From contig CAJWBE010000008.1 in the NCBI GenBank assembly GCA_913020045.1, forward strand, positions 55,714 to 119,713: a stretch of 64,000 nucleotides of DNA. The letters are read 5' to 3'. The first letter of the stretch is position 1; every line of letters starts with the position of its first letter. A model generated the notes under the pieces. The model saw only the letters and a list, made by a program, of their open reading frames with translations, was not told the origin of the DNA and did no database searches. A program made the position numbers and the translations under genes. Origin of the DNA: an uncultured Oleiphilus sp. (lineage in GTDB: Bacteria > Pseudomonadota > Gammaproteobacteria > Pseudomonadales > Oleiphilaceae). This document shows, one piece after another, positions 47,051 to 55,878 of the stretch.

Positions 47051-49377
47051 TAAAACCACCCCTTAAACCAACCCTTCCACGCGCCTAAGCCACTCGCGCA
47101 CCGACGATAAGGAAGCTTGCTCACCTCACCCCATACCGGCAATGGCTGCGCATCCCGGCATTGATCATCAGTGACAGCCCACTCGTTTGACTCAAACCAG
47201 TGATAGTCGATAGCACTCGGTTTGGGAGTCGCTAAGGGGTATTGCGGAATTCGCGCCATCAACTCAGTCCAAACACGCAATGCGCCAGAACTCCCCGTTA
47301 GCGAAGTGCTGCTATTGTCATCTTTTCCGACCCAAATAACCCCTAAATAGTCACCCGAAAAACCAGAAAACCAACTATCACGATTATCATTCGTCGTACC
47401 TGTCTTACCTGCCACGCGCAAAGCCGCCGGCAAACGCCGATAAACTGATCGCCCCGTGCCACTGCGCATCGTTTCCTGCAACGCATGCTGAAGTAAATAA
47501 ATCGCCTCCGCTGCCACCACTTGATCAATCTCAAACGGGTAGCGCGACAGCACATCACCCTGCGCGGTGGTCACTTCTCGTATCGCGCGCAGCGGCATAT
47601 TAAAGCCGTTACTCGCTATCGTTTGATAAAACTTACTCACTTCAAAAGGCGACATACTCTGCGCCCCTAGCAGTATCGAAGGGTAGGGGTTCAAGGCTTT
47701 TTCAACACCCAGTTTTCGAAGCGTCTCCTGCACGGAGTCGACCCCCAAATCCAAACCTAGTCTCGCCGTCGCAACATTGTATGAGCGCGATAATGCTTTA
47801 AACAACGGTACTTCACCATGGTCCGACTTATCGAAATTCTTCGGCTGCCATTCGTCGCCGTTTTCAAACTGAATTTTAAAGGGCTTATCGTCAATGGTTG
47901 ACGCCAAGTGGTAACGCTCTGGCTCCATCAAGGCCGTCAAAAAAACCGCTGGTTTGATAAGAGAACCTATCTGGCGAGATGCATCTAGCGCTCGGTTGAA
48001 TCCTTGATAGCGTGGGTTTTTATCGCCTAGCATCGCTAGCACTTCGCCAGTCCCTACACCGGTCACCACACCGCCTAATTGAAGGTCTTTGCCGTTTCTC
48101 GCTGCAAGGCTTGGCATTATCTTCTCAGAGGCTTGTTCTAGGCTATCCTGCAACTGTGGATCAAGTGTCGTATAGATTTTTAGGCCTTCCGTACGTAGTT
48201 TGTCTTCACCGTACTCTTCTCGTAACTGTCGACGCACGAGATCAAGAAACGCCGGATATTGATTGCTGCGAATCGACGGTTTCGAAATCACACCCAAGCC
48301 CAACGTGCTCATTTGTCGGTACCTAGGATGCGCTAAATAACCTTCTTGCTGCATGAGTGACAGCACCAAGTTGCGTCGATCAAGCGCCCGCTGAGGATGG
48401 CGGCGCGGTGAGTAATAAGAGGGTCCTTTCACCATCGCGACGAGCAATGCCAGCTCATGCGTATCGCAATGCTGCAAAGCTTTGCCGAAATAAAAATAGC
48501 TCGCCATACCAAAGCCGTGCACCGCCGTTGCACCAGACTGGCCTAGGTAAATATCATTCACATACGTTTCGAGCAGTGCCTGCTTAGAGTAATGGATCTC
48601 TAACATGACAGACATAAGGGCTTCGTTGACCTTGCGCCAAATCGAACGCTTGCTCGTTAAATAGAAATTCTTAACTAATTGCTGCGTGAGCGTTGAACCC
48701 CCTTGAACAACACGACCCGCTCTCATGTTTTCCCACATCGCGCGCACGATAGACCATGGCGATACCCCCCAATGATCAAAGAAGTCGCGATCTTCCGTCG
48801 CCAATAATGCGGCAATCAGCGCATCGGGAATTTCCTCATAAGACAATAGCTCCCGCTCTTCACGAGAGCCCGGATAAATGCCAGCCATTTTGAATGGGTC
48901 GACGGTATAGATTGCCTGCGATACGCCGTCACTTGCCGACAGCCCGTTGACCACATCAGACTCAATATAGAACGTCACCAGCACTGGCGCCTGTGCTTCG
49001 TCCGGCAGAGAGTGCCCGCGAATAAATAGAGAAACTTGCCGGCGCGTCGATGACCCACCCAGCGCATACTCACCGGGCCGAGTTGGAGCGGCAACTTTGC
49101 GATACTGCAACATTGAAAGTTCATACTGAAGATTTTTCAGATTCAGCGCTCGCCCATCGTATATTTCTAGCGCTCTTGCATAAACCTGAGCGGGCAACGC
49201 CCAGCGTTTGCCTTCAAACTTATAACGAACTTGAGCGTCAAGATAGATCAGCCACGCGACCACGACCAGCAAGCAAACCGCCACGACTTTATAAAAAGTT
49301 GGGTGCCGATACCAAGGTCGAGAGATGTTCGAGGGGGCTTTCTTCGCCGCAGCGCGAGAACCTTTTTTAGCAGCCAT
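47050..49377 (-). CDS. mrcB: Penicillin-binding protein 1B
   Basis: PBP1b (775 residues) polymerises and crosslinks peptidoglycan. It has a basic N-terminal tail, a membrane helix (VVAVCLLVVVAWLIYL), the UB2H region, a GT51 transglycosylase domain (LLATEDRDFFDHWG and GGSTLTQQLVKNFY) and a transpeptidase domain with the SxxK serine in GSLIKP, SYN motif (SRSYNVA) and KTGTTND. It is followed by the LpoP-like activator gene and is divergent from an APH/ATPase gene. Confidence 0.97.
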   Translation of the reverse strand: MAAKKGSRAAAKKAPSNISRPWYRHPTFYKVVAVCLLVVVAWLIYLDAQVRYKFEGKRWALPAQVYARALEIYDGRALNLKNLQYELSMLQYRKVAAPTRPGEYALGGSSTRRQVSLFIRGHSLPDEAQAPVLVTFYIESDVVNGLSASDGVSQAIYTVDPFKMAGIYPGSREERELLSYEEIPDALIAALLATEDRDFFDHWGVSPWSIVRAMWENMRAGRVVQGGSTLTQQLVKNFYLTSKRSIWRKVNEALMSVMLEIHYSKQALLETYVNDIYLGQSGATAVHGFGMASYFYFGKALQHCDTHELALLVAMVKGPSYYSPRRHPQRALDRRNLVLSLMQQEGYLAHPRYRQMSTLGLGVISKPSIRSNQYPAFLDLVRRQLREEYGEDKLRTEGLKIYTTLDPQLQDSLEQASEKIMPSLAARNGKDLQLGGVVTGVGTGEVLAMLGDKNPRYQGFNRALDASRQIGSLIKPAVFLTALMEPERYHLASTIDDKPFKIQFENGDEWQPKNFDKSDHGEVPLFKALSRSYNVATARLGLDLGVDSVQETLRKLGVEKALNPYPSILLGAQSMSPFEVSKFYQTIASNGFNMPLRAIREVTTAQGDVLSRYPFEIDQVVAAEAIYLLQHALQETMRSGTGRSVYRRLPAALRVAGKTGTTNDNRDSWFSGFSGDYLGVIWVGKDDNSSTSLTGSSGALRVWTELMARIPQYPLATPKPSAIDYHWFESNEWAVTDDQCRDAQPLPVWGEVSKLPYRRCASGLGAWKGWFKGWF

Positions 49378-49461
49378 AGATCAAACTAATCTCTTTTCAT
49401 ATAGGGAAATATCAACACAACACGCTATCATCTATTCGCTAATATCTAATCTGGATACATA

Positions 49462-51039
49462 ATGAACACGCCTCTTATCAACGCGCTAATGCAGGGTACT
49501 TTTTTCGCCCACCCTGTCACCAAGATGGAGCTGATTGAAACACATATCTCCTGGATTATTCTGACCGGAAGCTACGCATACAAAATCAAAAAGCCTGTTG
49601 ATTTCGGGTTTTTGAATTTTACGTCATTGGCTCAGCGGAAACAGTATTGTGAAGCAGAATTAAACTTAAACAAGCGTTCTGCGCCAGACATCTACGAAGG
49701 CTTAGTGGTAATTTCTGGGACACCAGAGGCGCCTTGCCTTGATGATACGTCTTCGGCTATCGAATATGCCGTGCGCATGAAGCAGTTTGAGTCTGGCCAA
49801 TTATTCAGCGAACTCGCCGACGCGGACGCACTACAATTTGCGGATATTGATGCACTTGCACAGCAGGTATCCAGCTTTCACAAAACACTCAATCCGGCGT
49901 CTATCGAAACGAACTATGGTGAGCCTGCACAAGTGTTCGCGCCAATGGAACAAAACTTCACGCAGATTGGTGCCTTACTGAGTGACCCAGATCAGCGACG
50001 CCAAATTGAACAATTAGAAGAATGGACACATTCAACGTTTGAGCGCCTAACACCGCTAATCACCCAGCGCCGCGAGGATGGCATGGTTCGCGAATGCCAT
50101 GGCGATATGCATCTCGGCAACATCACGCTCTATCAAGAAAAAGTCACCCTATTCGATTGTATTGAATTCAATGACGACTTCCGATGGATCGATACCATCA
50201 GCGATATCGCATTTTTGGTAATGGACTTCGAGACTCACGGATTAAGCCACTATGCCAACCGCTTTTTAAATAACTACCTAGAGGAAAGCGGTGATTATTC
50301 GGGGCTCAAGCTACTGAATTTTTATAAATCCTATCGTGCGATTGTGCGCGCGAAAATCTGCCTGCTAGTCATGCAAGACCCAAGCTTAGACTCAGACGCT
50401 CGCGCAGAACAGATGAAAAAGTATCACCAGTATATTCGCTTAGCAGAAACCTATACGGAGCTTCCAAACCGCTTTGTACTGACGATGTATGGCATCAGTG
50501 GCACCGGAAAGAGCACTGTCGCATTGCGCTTAGTAGACCAACTGGGAGCCATTAGAGTGCGGTCCGACGCTGAACGCAAACGGCTTTACGGCCTGAATAT
50601 ACACGAGCACCCAGAAAGTGAACTCAGCAAGGCAATGTATAACGATGACGCCAATCAACGAACCTATCAAAAGCTCGCGGAGCTTTGCTTAGAAGTACTG
50701 GACTCAGGTATCAGCGTCATTGTTGATGCCACCAACTTAAAACAGTGGCAGCGAGACACCATTCAAAACGTCGCCGACTCGCGAGGCGTGCCTCTTTGTA
50801 TCGCAAACTGCCAAGCATCAATGGCTGTCATTCGAGAATGGATAGCAAAGCGCACGCGCGAAGATTACGACCCTTCCGATGCAAATCTCGAAATTGCGAA
50901 CCGACAACTGTTATCAAGAGACGAACTGAGCCTTGACGAGCGCTCACACACTTTTGTGATTCACAGCGATATCGTCTCTGAAACCTTAGAAATGGCGTCA
51001 ACCATTAGGAGGCTATACTTAAAAAATATGCGCGACTAA
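49462..51039 (+). CDS. Aminoglycoside phosphotransferase-like/AAA ATPase fusion
   Basis: The 525-residue protein fuses an N-terminal phosphotransferase-like domain (CHGDMHLGNITL with the catalytic Asp, then FDCIEFNDDFRWIDT) and a C-terminal zeta-like P-loop kinase domain (YGISGTGKST Walker A; VDATNLK). This arrangement is known as a bifunctional aminoglycoside phosphotransferase/ATP-binding protein. The real substrate is unknown and probably not an antibiotic. Confidence 0.9.
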   Translation: MNTPLINALMQGTFFAHPVTKMELIETHISWIILTGSYAYKIKKPVDFGFLNFTSLAQRKQYCEAELNLNKRSAPDIYEGLVVISGTPEAPCLDDTSSAIEYAVRMKQFESGQLFSELADADALQFADIDALAQQVSSFHKTLNPASIETNYGEPAQVFAPMEQNFTQIGALLSDPDQRRQIEQLEEWTHSTFERLTPLITQRREDGMVRECHGDMHLGNITLYQEKVTLFDCIEFNDDFRWIDTISDIAFLVMDFETHGLSHYANRFLNNYLEESGDYSGLKLLNFYKSYRAIVRAKICLLVMQDPSLDSDARAEQMKKYHQYIRLAETYTELPNRFVLTMYGISGTGKSTVALRLVDQLGAIRVRSDAERKRLYGLNIHEHPESELSKAMYNDDANQRTYQKLAELCLEVLDSGISVIVDATNLKQWQRDTIQNVADSRGVPLCIANCQASMAVIREWIAKRTREDYDPSDANLEIANRQLLSRDELSLDERSHTFVIHSDIVSETLEMASTIRRLYLKNMRD

Positions 51040-51149
51040 CATGAGTGCAAATTTTTTTGGAGGCAGGGGGTTCAGTTTGAGAAGGGAAGTATCGACAAGA
51101 TGAGGATTCGTTGGCGCAGCTTTCCTTGCTCGCCGACGATAAGCAAATA

Positions 51150-51419
51150 TTACGAAACCAAAGAAGCACCAGCTTCAATTTGACGCATATCGCCCATAGG
51201 TTCCCTAAAACTTGTTTCTTCATTAACACGCACCGAACCATGATAAACGGCTCGACACTCACCCGCACCGTTCGCAGTACAATTAGCCAATGCGGCCTCG
51301 ATTGCTTGATCACTGCTTTCAAACGGCCCTTTAAACTGGCGGTTTTCTAAATAGAAATAACCTTGTTCCACGTTCTCTTCCACCGTAATGATTTCGTCTT
51401 TCTCTAGCTCGATTGACAT
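51150..51419 (-). CDS. Small conserved protein, unknown function
   Basis: From ATG 51419 (GGAG ten bases upstream) the 89-residue acidic protein contains EQGYFYLENRQFKGPFESSDQAIEAALANC; the Y-F-x5-G-P-F-x-S-x3-A pattern resembles small DUF2188-like domains. It stands alone. A longer frame to 51464 is less likely. Confidence 0.65.
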   Translation of the reverse strand: MSIELEKDEIITVEENVEQGYFYLENRQFKGPFESSDQAIEAALANCTANGAGECRAVYHGSVRVNEETSFREPMGDMRQIEAGASLVS

Positions 51420-51594
51420 AATATCTATGCTCCGATTTCTTCTAATTGCGTATAACAGCGGCACAAATTAGCACTTAACATTAATAAAATCTAATAATTC
51501 GACAAACTTTTGATCAAAGCGAAATTATGCATCACTTAACACCGCAAGCAATCAGAACAAAACACCTTTTCTAAAGGCATTCTAACGGTAGTGA

Positions 51595-52059
51595 TCACTC
51601 ACTATCGCTATTAAGCTTCTGCACAAGTGCTTCGGCTGCCTGCAGCGCATTCGAGCGATATTTAGCCTCCAAAGCTAAACGCTCTTGATCCATTTTGTGT
51701 AAGAACTTTTTATCCGTTTGCTTGCGCGCCTGATGCGTCGGCATATGCGCCAAACCGTCATACAAGGTATTGAATACTGAAAACACCGGATCTTGATGCA
51801 ATGACGGGTCGTAATGGTCTAATAGAACCTTAAGACGAATAGACGCTTCAGCTACCTCAACCTGTCCATCGAGTAATGAGCTGGCAATCAATAGCAAACT
51901 GTCTTTTGCCGCTAACGAATGGCCAATAGGCTCTACATCATTCACCACCGGGTCAGCGTCAACAGGCGATTTATGTATGTTTTTTATAATGTAGCGCAGT
52001 AAAAAAAAGCATAATAACAAACCGCCAATAATGGCGAGCCAGATGAAAAATGAGTACAT
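51595..52059 (-). CDS. DUF2489 family membrane-anchored protein
   Basis: The start is ATG 52059, with GGAG nine bases upstream. The 154-residue protein has one N-terminal membrane helix (FFIWLAIIGGLLLCFFLLRYI) and a cytoplasmic helical domain: VAEASIRLKVLLDHYDPSL and FNTLYDGLAHMPTHQARK fit DUF2489. Function is unknown. Confidence 0.82.
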   Translation of the reverse strand: MYSFFIWLAIIGGLLLCFFLLRYIIKNIHKSPVDADPVVNDVEPIGHSLAAKDSLLLIASSLLDGQVEVAEASIRLKVLLDHYDPSLHQDPVFSVFNTLYDGLAHMPTHQARKQTDKKFLHKMDQERLALEAKYRSNALQAAEALVQKLNSDSE

Positions 52060-52163
52060 TGCGATCAACTCCATAAAACGTTGACCGACAGTATAAACAC
52101 CTACCGCTTCGATGCACCCGTTCGCGCGACTTTAACGGCAGCATCAATCGCCAATCACCCTAA

Positions 52164-53858
52164 TCATTTTGGGCTCGCCCGACGAATGAGACTCTCGCAA
52201 TCGACGGAGCGCGGCAACGTACCGTAAACCCAACCCGCGTTATCAGGCCGTAATCGTGACTCGCAGAAAGCCGTGGCGACGCCTTCATCGGCATATTGAA
52301 ATAATGCAGCGCCTTGCATAGCGCGCGCCATCTGCCCGACGACCGAACGCGAGCGAAACTCTAAGTCATCAGGTTTTTCAAACTCGGCCTCAATGCCCCG
52401 TATCGCGAGATCTAACAGGGCGTTTTTTCCCTCAACCAAATTCAACTCTGTCATAAATGCATCGAAAGCGGCTGGATTACGCTGCATCGCTCGCAGCATG
52501 TCCAAACACTGAACATTACCGCTGCCCTCCCAAATCGTGTTGATTGGCGACTCACGAAATAGGCGAGGCATGATCGAATCTTCCATCACGCCGCTGCCGC
52601 CGATACATTCCATCGCCTCATAGGCATGACCCGGCGTACGCTTACATATCCAGTATTTGCCGATCGCGGTGCCCATTCTGACTAAGTCTTTTTCCGCCGC
52701 ATCTTCCTCAGAACGGTCTAAGGCTTTAGCGAGTCGCATTGTCATCGCTAGCGATGCTTCCGACTCAATAACAAGGTCCGCCAGTACATTCTGCATCAAT
52801 GGTTGTTGACTCAAGGTACGGCCAAACGCCTTTCGATGGTGACAATGATGAGTTATCTGCGCGACAGACTGGCGCATTAATGCGGAAGAACCGATCATGC
52901 AATCAAAACGCGTCATCGCAACCATTTCGAGAATCGCCGATACCCCGCGACCTTCTTCACCAACCAGCCAACCTAGCGCACCGCGTAATTCTGTTTCGCT
53001 CGACGCATTGGAGACATTCCCCATTTTGTTTTTGAGGCGTTGAATCTGCAAGGGGTTCTTGGTGCCGTCTGGCCGCCAGCGCGGCACCAGAAAACATGAA
53101 ACGCCGGCCTTGGTTTGCGCTAACACAAAAAACGCATCGCTCATTGGCGCTGACACAAAATACTTATGTCCAACCAGTTCATAGAGTTGCCCTGCACCGC
53201 CGGCACCTAAAGCGTAGGCTTGAGTGGAATTCTGCCTGACATCAGAACCGCCTTGCTTCTCTGTCATCGCCATACCAATCGTTACACTCTCTTTCAAACT
53301 ATGGCTGATATTTCTTGGGTCATAGCCCGAATGCAGCACCTTAGGCGCCCATTCATCATATAAACTTTGCTGGCGCTTAAGGGTCGGTATTGCGGCAGAC
53401 GTCATGGTAATAGGGCAGCCATGCCCTGCTTCCACTTGCGTCAACATATAGCTTTTAGCGGCTCTTACCACATGCGCGCCACTCTTTGGCGACGCCCAAT
53501 GAGACGCATGAATCTCCTCGCCCATCGCGAGCGTCATTAGCGAGTGATAAGCCGGATGAAACTTCACCTCATCAACGCGTTTTCCGTATCGGTCATGCGT
53601 AAACAATTCAGGCTTATTAGCGTTGGCGTTGGCCTGAAACCCTAACTCGATCGTTTCTGCCGAACCGCACTGCTCGCCGAAATTCAGCAGCGACGCATCG
53701 CCCCAACGTCCACCCGTCGCGAGCACACTCTCGCGCAGCGCGGTATCACTTTGATAGGCGTTGTAGTCTTCTAAAGGCTCAGGTAGGTTTTCGACAGTGT
53801 GCGTTTCCGCCCAATACTGATTGCTCGGCTCAAAGTCGTGTCCCTTAATATTGCTCAT
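52164..53858 (-). CDS. AidB-like acyl-CoA dehydrogenase
   Basis: The 564-residue flavoprotein belongs to the AidB branch of acyl-CoA dehydrogenases: AMTEKQGGSDVRQN (flavin/substrate loop), HKYFVSAPMSDAF, and EAMECIGGSGVMEDS followed by RESPINTIWEGSGNVQ. AidB binds DNA and is induced by alkylation in E. coli; others in the branch act in lipid metabolism. It is divergent from a TetR gene and a palindromic operator lies between, so repression by that TetR is likely. Confidence 0.93.
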   Translation of the reverse strand: MSNIKGHDFEPSNQYWAETHTVENLPEPLEDYNAYQSDTALRESVLATGGRWGDASLLNFGEQCGSAETIELGFQANANANKPELFTHDRYGKRVDEVKFHPAYHSLMTLAMGEEIHASHWASPKSGAHVVRAAKSYMLTQVEAGHGCPITMTSAAIPTLKRQQSLYDEWAPKVLHSGYDPRNISHSLKESVTIGMAMTEKQGGSDVRQNSTQAYALGAGGAGQLYELVGHKYFVSAPMSDAFFVLAQTKAGVSCFLVPRWRPDGTKNPLQIQRLKNKMGNVSNASSETELRGALGWLVGEEGRGVSAILEMVAMTRFDCMIGSSALMRQSVAQITHHCHHRKAFGRTLSQQPLMQNVLADLVIESEASLAMTMRLAKALDRSEEDAAEKDLVRMGTAIGKYWICKRTPGHAYEAMECIGGSGVMEDSIMPRLFRESPINTIWEGSGNVQCLDMLRAMQRNPAAFDAFMTELNLVEGKNALLDLAIRGIEAEFEKPDDLEFRSRSVVGQMARAMQGAALFQYADEGVATAFCESRLRPDNAGWVYGTLPRSVDCESLIRRASPK

Positions 53859-53956
53859 CGTATTTACCTCAGCGTGTCGTGTTCACTCAACTAATGTGGA
53901 AAGAGCAGCCTCAAATCGCACCAAAAAAGGTCGAAAAGCAAGCATCCATCAATAAA

Positions 53957-53972
53957 GTGAACCATGATTCAC
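53957..53972. promoter_or_regulatory. Near-perfect 16-bp palindrome, probable TetR operator
   Basis: GTGAACCATGATTCAC pairs at seven of eight positions (only the C/A pair at 53962/53967 fails). It lies about 100 bases upstream of the AidB-like gene and 125 bases upstream of the divergent TetR gene. Confidence 0.6.
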
Positions 53973-53984
53973 GACTTTGGTCAA

Positions 53985-54030
53985 ATTACGTCACAGCGTT
54001 AATACCTAGCCTTTGTGTGGATTACGTCAC
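53985..54030. repeat. Two direct repeats ATTACGTCAC, 36 bp apart
   Basis: ATTACGTCAC occurs at 53985-53994 and 54021-54030, in the same orientation, inside the divergent promoter region between the AidB-like and TetR genes. The spacing is close to 3.5 helical turns. The role is unknown; a second regulator site is possible. Confidence 0.5.
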
Positions 54031-54094
54031 TAAGGCATACTCTAAGATTGAAAAATCAAAGTCTCAAACTATCAACTAGCGTGTCGACGTCACA

Positions 54095-54733
54095 ATGGCC
54101 TATCGCCCCACAGAAAAAACCGAAGCAAGAAAAAAAGCACAACATAAACTGCTGTCAGATACTGCTTTAGCGATTGTTTCTAACGATGGGTTTAAGGCAT
54201 TGACGATTGCTTCACTCGCGCAAGAAGCCGGCGTAGCCATTGGCACCATCTACAAATATTTTGAAGACAAAGCAGCGCTATGCACCCACGTCTTCAAAAT
54301 TGCCTCGGGAAAAGAAGTAGAAATGGTGCGCCGATCTGCTTTTCCAGAACCAAGCTCGGATAGCGAAAAGCTCAATTGCACCGAGCGACTCGAGCAAACC
54401 ATTCAGTCTTTCGCAGAACGCGCCATTGCCGGTCACAAGCTCGCCTATGCGCTAATCGCAGAGCCGGTCAGCCCCGACATCGAAGCCGAGCGACTAATAT
54501 ATCGAAAAGCATACGCTGACATTTTCGAACACCTGATAGAACAAGGCATAGACACCGGCGAGTTTCGGCGACAAGACACTAAAGTTGCTGCGACAGCCAT
54601 TGTCGGCGCCTTAGCCGAGACCTTGGTAAGCCCTCTAGCGCATATCGTAGAACAAAACATAAACGCTCCAGACGAAGAGCTATTTAGCTCTATTAAGAAG
54701 TTTTGCCTAAATGCAGTATGTAAAACTGATTAG
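54095..54733 (+). CDS. TetR/AcrR-family transcriptional regulator
   Basis: The 212-residue protein has a TetR helix-turn-helix at residues about 18-62 (ALTIASLAQEAGVAIGTIYKYF) and an all-helical ligand domain. It is divergent from the AidB-like dehydrogenase, with a dyad operator between, the usual layout for a local acyl-CoA or fatty-acid-sensing repressor. Confidence 0.93.
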   Translation: MAYRPTEKTEARKKAQHKLLSDTALAIVSNDGFKALTIASLAQEAGVAIGTIYKYFEDKAALCTHVFKIASGKEVEMVRRSAFPEPSSDSEKLNCTERLEQTIQSFAERAIAGHKLAYALIAEPVSPDIEAERLIYRKAYADIFEHLIEQGIDTGEFRRQDTKVAATAIVGALAETLVSPLAHIVEQNINAPDEELFSSIKKFCLNAVCKTD

Positions 54734-54895
54734 CCATATATCACCTTGCCCTTAATTACGACGCCAGATGCCTATGTTTTGTGACGTATTAGTCTGCTGC
54801 GTTTCAAGTCGGTCTGCTATCATCACTCGCTGCTCGGCGAAACGACTTTAAAAAGAAGTCTCCCGCCCGCTCATAAGTATTTAACCAACTGCTGT

Positions 54896-54903
54896 GCCGA
54901 TAA
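54896..54903 (+). promoter_or_regulatory. Possible FliA (sigma-28) -10 element
   Basis: GCCGATAA exactly matches the FliA -10 consensus, 18 bases upstream of the start of the first gene of the glycan island. No TAAA -35 element lies at the proper distance, so this is weak. Confidence 0.25.
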
Positions 54904-54921
54904 ATAACCGAATAGAATCAT

Positions 54922-55857
54922 ATGCTGACCCTAAAACAAGCGCTAAGCGACCAAAAAGACATTGAACAACTGTGCCAACAAAAATTTTCTATCAGCCGAG
55001 AAATTTATCACCCCAATAACAATTATGGTTTTGCCTACTTGCTTAAAGAGTACGCAAAGTACCCCCAAGAAGAACCGATCTACGCGACACTCCCTCATGG
55101 CGTATATATGTTCGACCGCGTGATTGCGAAAGGAGAACTTGAACAGGATCTTCCTGCGCATCTGAACTTCCCCCCGTTTACTACGGCGCTTTGGAAAAAA
55201 ACGGCTAAAAACCGGAAGGTTATACCCTTTGCATCTCCCATCCACTATGCACTGAAGCTCTTCCGCCCCGAAGTCGCAGAACATGAACGAAAAGGCACCC
55301 TGTTTTTACCTACCCATTCAACAATGGCCATCAACATATCGCTTGATAAAGAGCAGATAATCGAAGAGCTAAAAAACCTTCCGGAAGAGTTTCACCCAGT
55401 TACGATCTGCGTGCATTGGCAAGATGTTCAAAAAGGCCTACACCTTTTTTTCCAGTCAAAAGGATTTAATGTTGTGTCCGCTGGACACTTGAACGATGAC
55501 AACTATATGTTCCGTTGGCTCCATCTCACCAGCCAATTTAAACTTGTTGCACACAGTGGAATGGGAAGCGCGATGTTCTATTCCATCGCAGCAGGCATTC
55601 CCTTTTATTTAACTGAAGAGGAGGCGTCATTAGAAGTCTCACCAAACTTCCAACAGTTCCATAAAAAAATTCCTATCCACTCCAAGTCCGCCACTAAACG
55701 TATAGACAACCTAAAAAATATGTTTGGCAAACCACTTGCCCAGATAACAAAAGATCAAAAAGAAATAGTGAACTATTGCACCTCAGCAGACTTGCTGGTG
55801 CCCCCTCAGTCATTGCATCAACAGTTCAAAAAACTAAAAACAATGACGCAACAATAA
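54922..55857 (+). CDS. Unrecognised protein, possible glycosyltransferase-like, in glycan island
   Basis: I do not recognise the family of this 311-residue protein. It has no signal peptide or membrane helix. FLPTHSTMAINIS, HPVTICVHWQDVQKGLHLFF and VAHSGMGSAMFYSIAAGIPFYLTEEE are spaced as in the C-terminal half of GT-B glycosyltransferases, where a conserved G/S-rich segment binds the sugar nucleotide. It heads a plus-strand set with two methyltransferases that faces the pse operon, so a role in transferring or modifying a surface sugar is plausible but unproven. Confidence 0.7.
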   Translation: MLTLKQALSDQKDIEQLCQQKFSISREIYHPNNNYGFAYLLKEYAKYPQEEPIYATLPHGVYMFDRVIAKGELEQDLPAHLNFPPFTTALWKKTAKNRKVIPFASPIHYALKLFRPEVAEHERKGTLFLPTHSTMAINISLDKEQIIEELKNLPEEFHPVTICVHWQDVQKGLHLFFQSKGFNVVSAGHLNDDNYMFRWLHLTSQFKLVAHSGMGSAMFYSIAAGIPFYLTEEEASLEVSPNFQQFHKKIPIHSKSATKRIDNLKNMFGKPLAQITKDQKEIVNYCTSADLLVPPQSLHQQFKKLKTMTQQ

Positions 55858-55878
55858 CCTAGATAAGAGAAGGGCAGC

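Noticed and set aside
49462..51039. Aminoglycoside resistance gene
   Set aside because: The phosphotransferase-like domain is fused to an ATPase and belongs to a housekeeping family without known link to resistance.
53879..54079. Plus-strand 66-residue frame upstream of the second TetR gene
   Set aside because: It fills the divergent promoter region with the dyad and direct repeats and looks non-coding.
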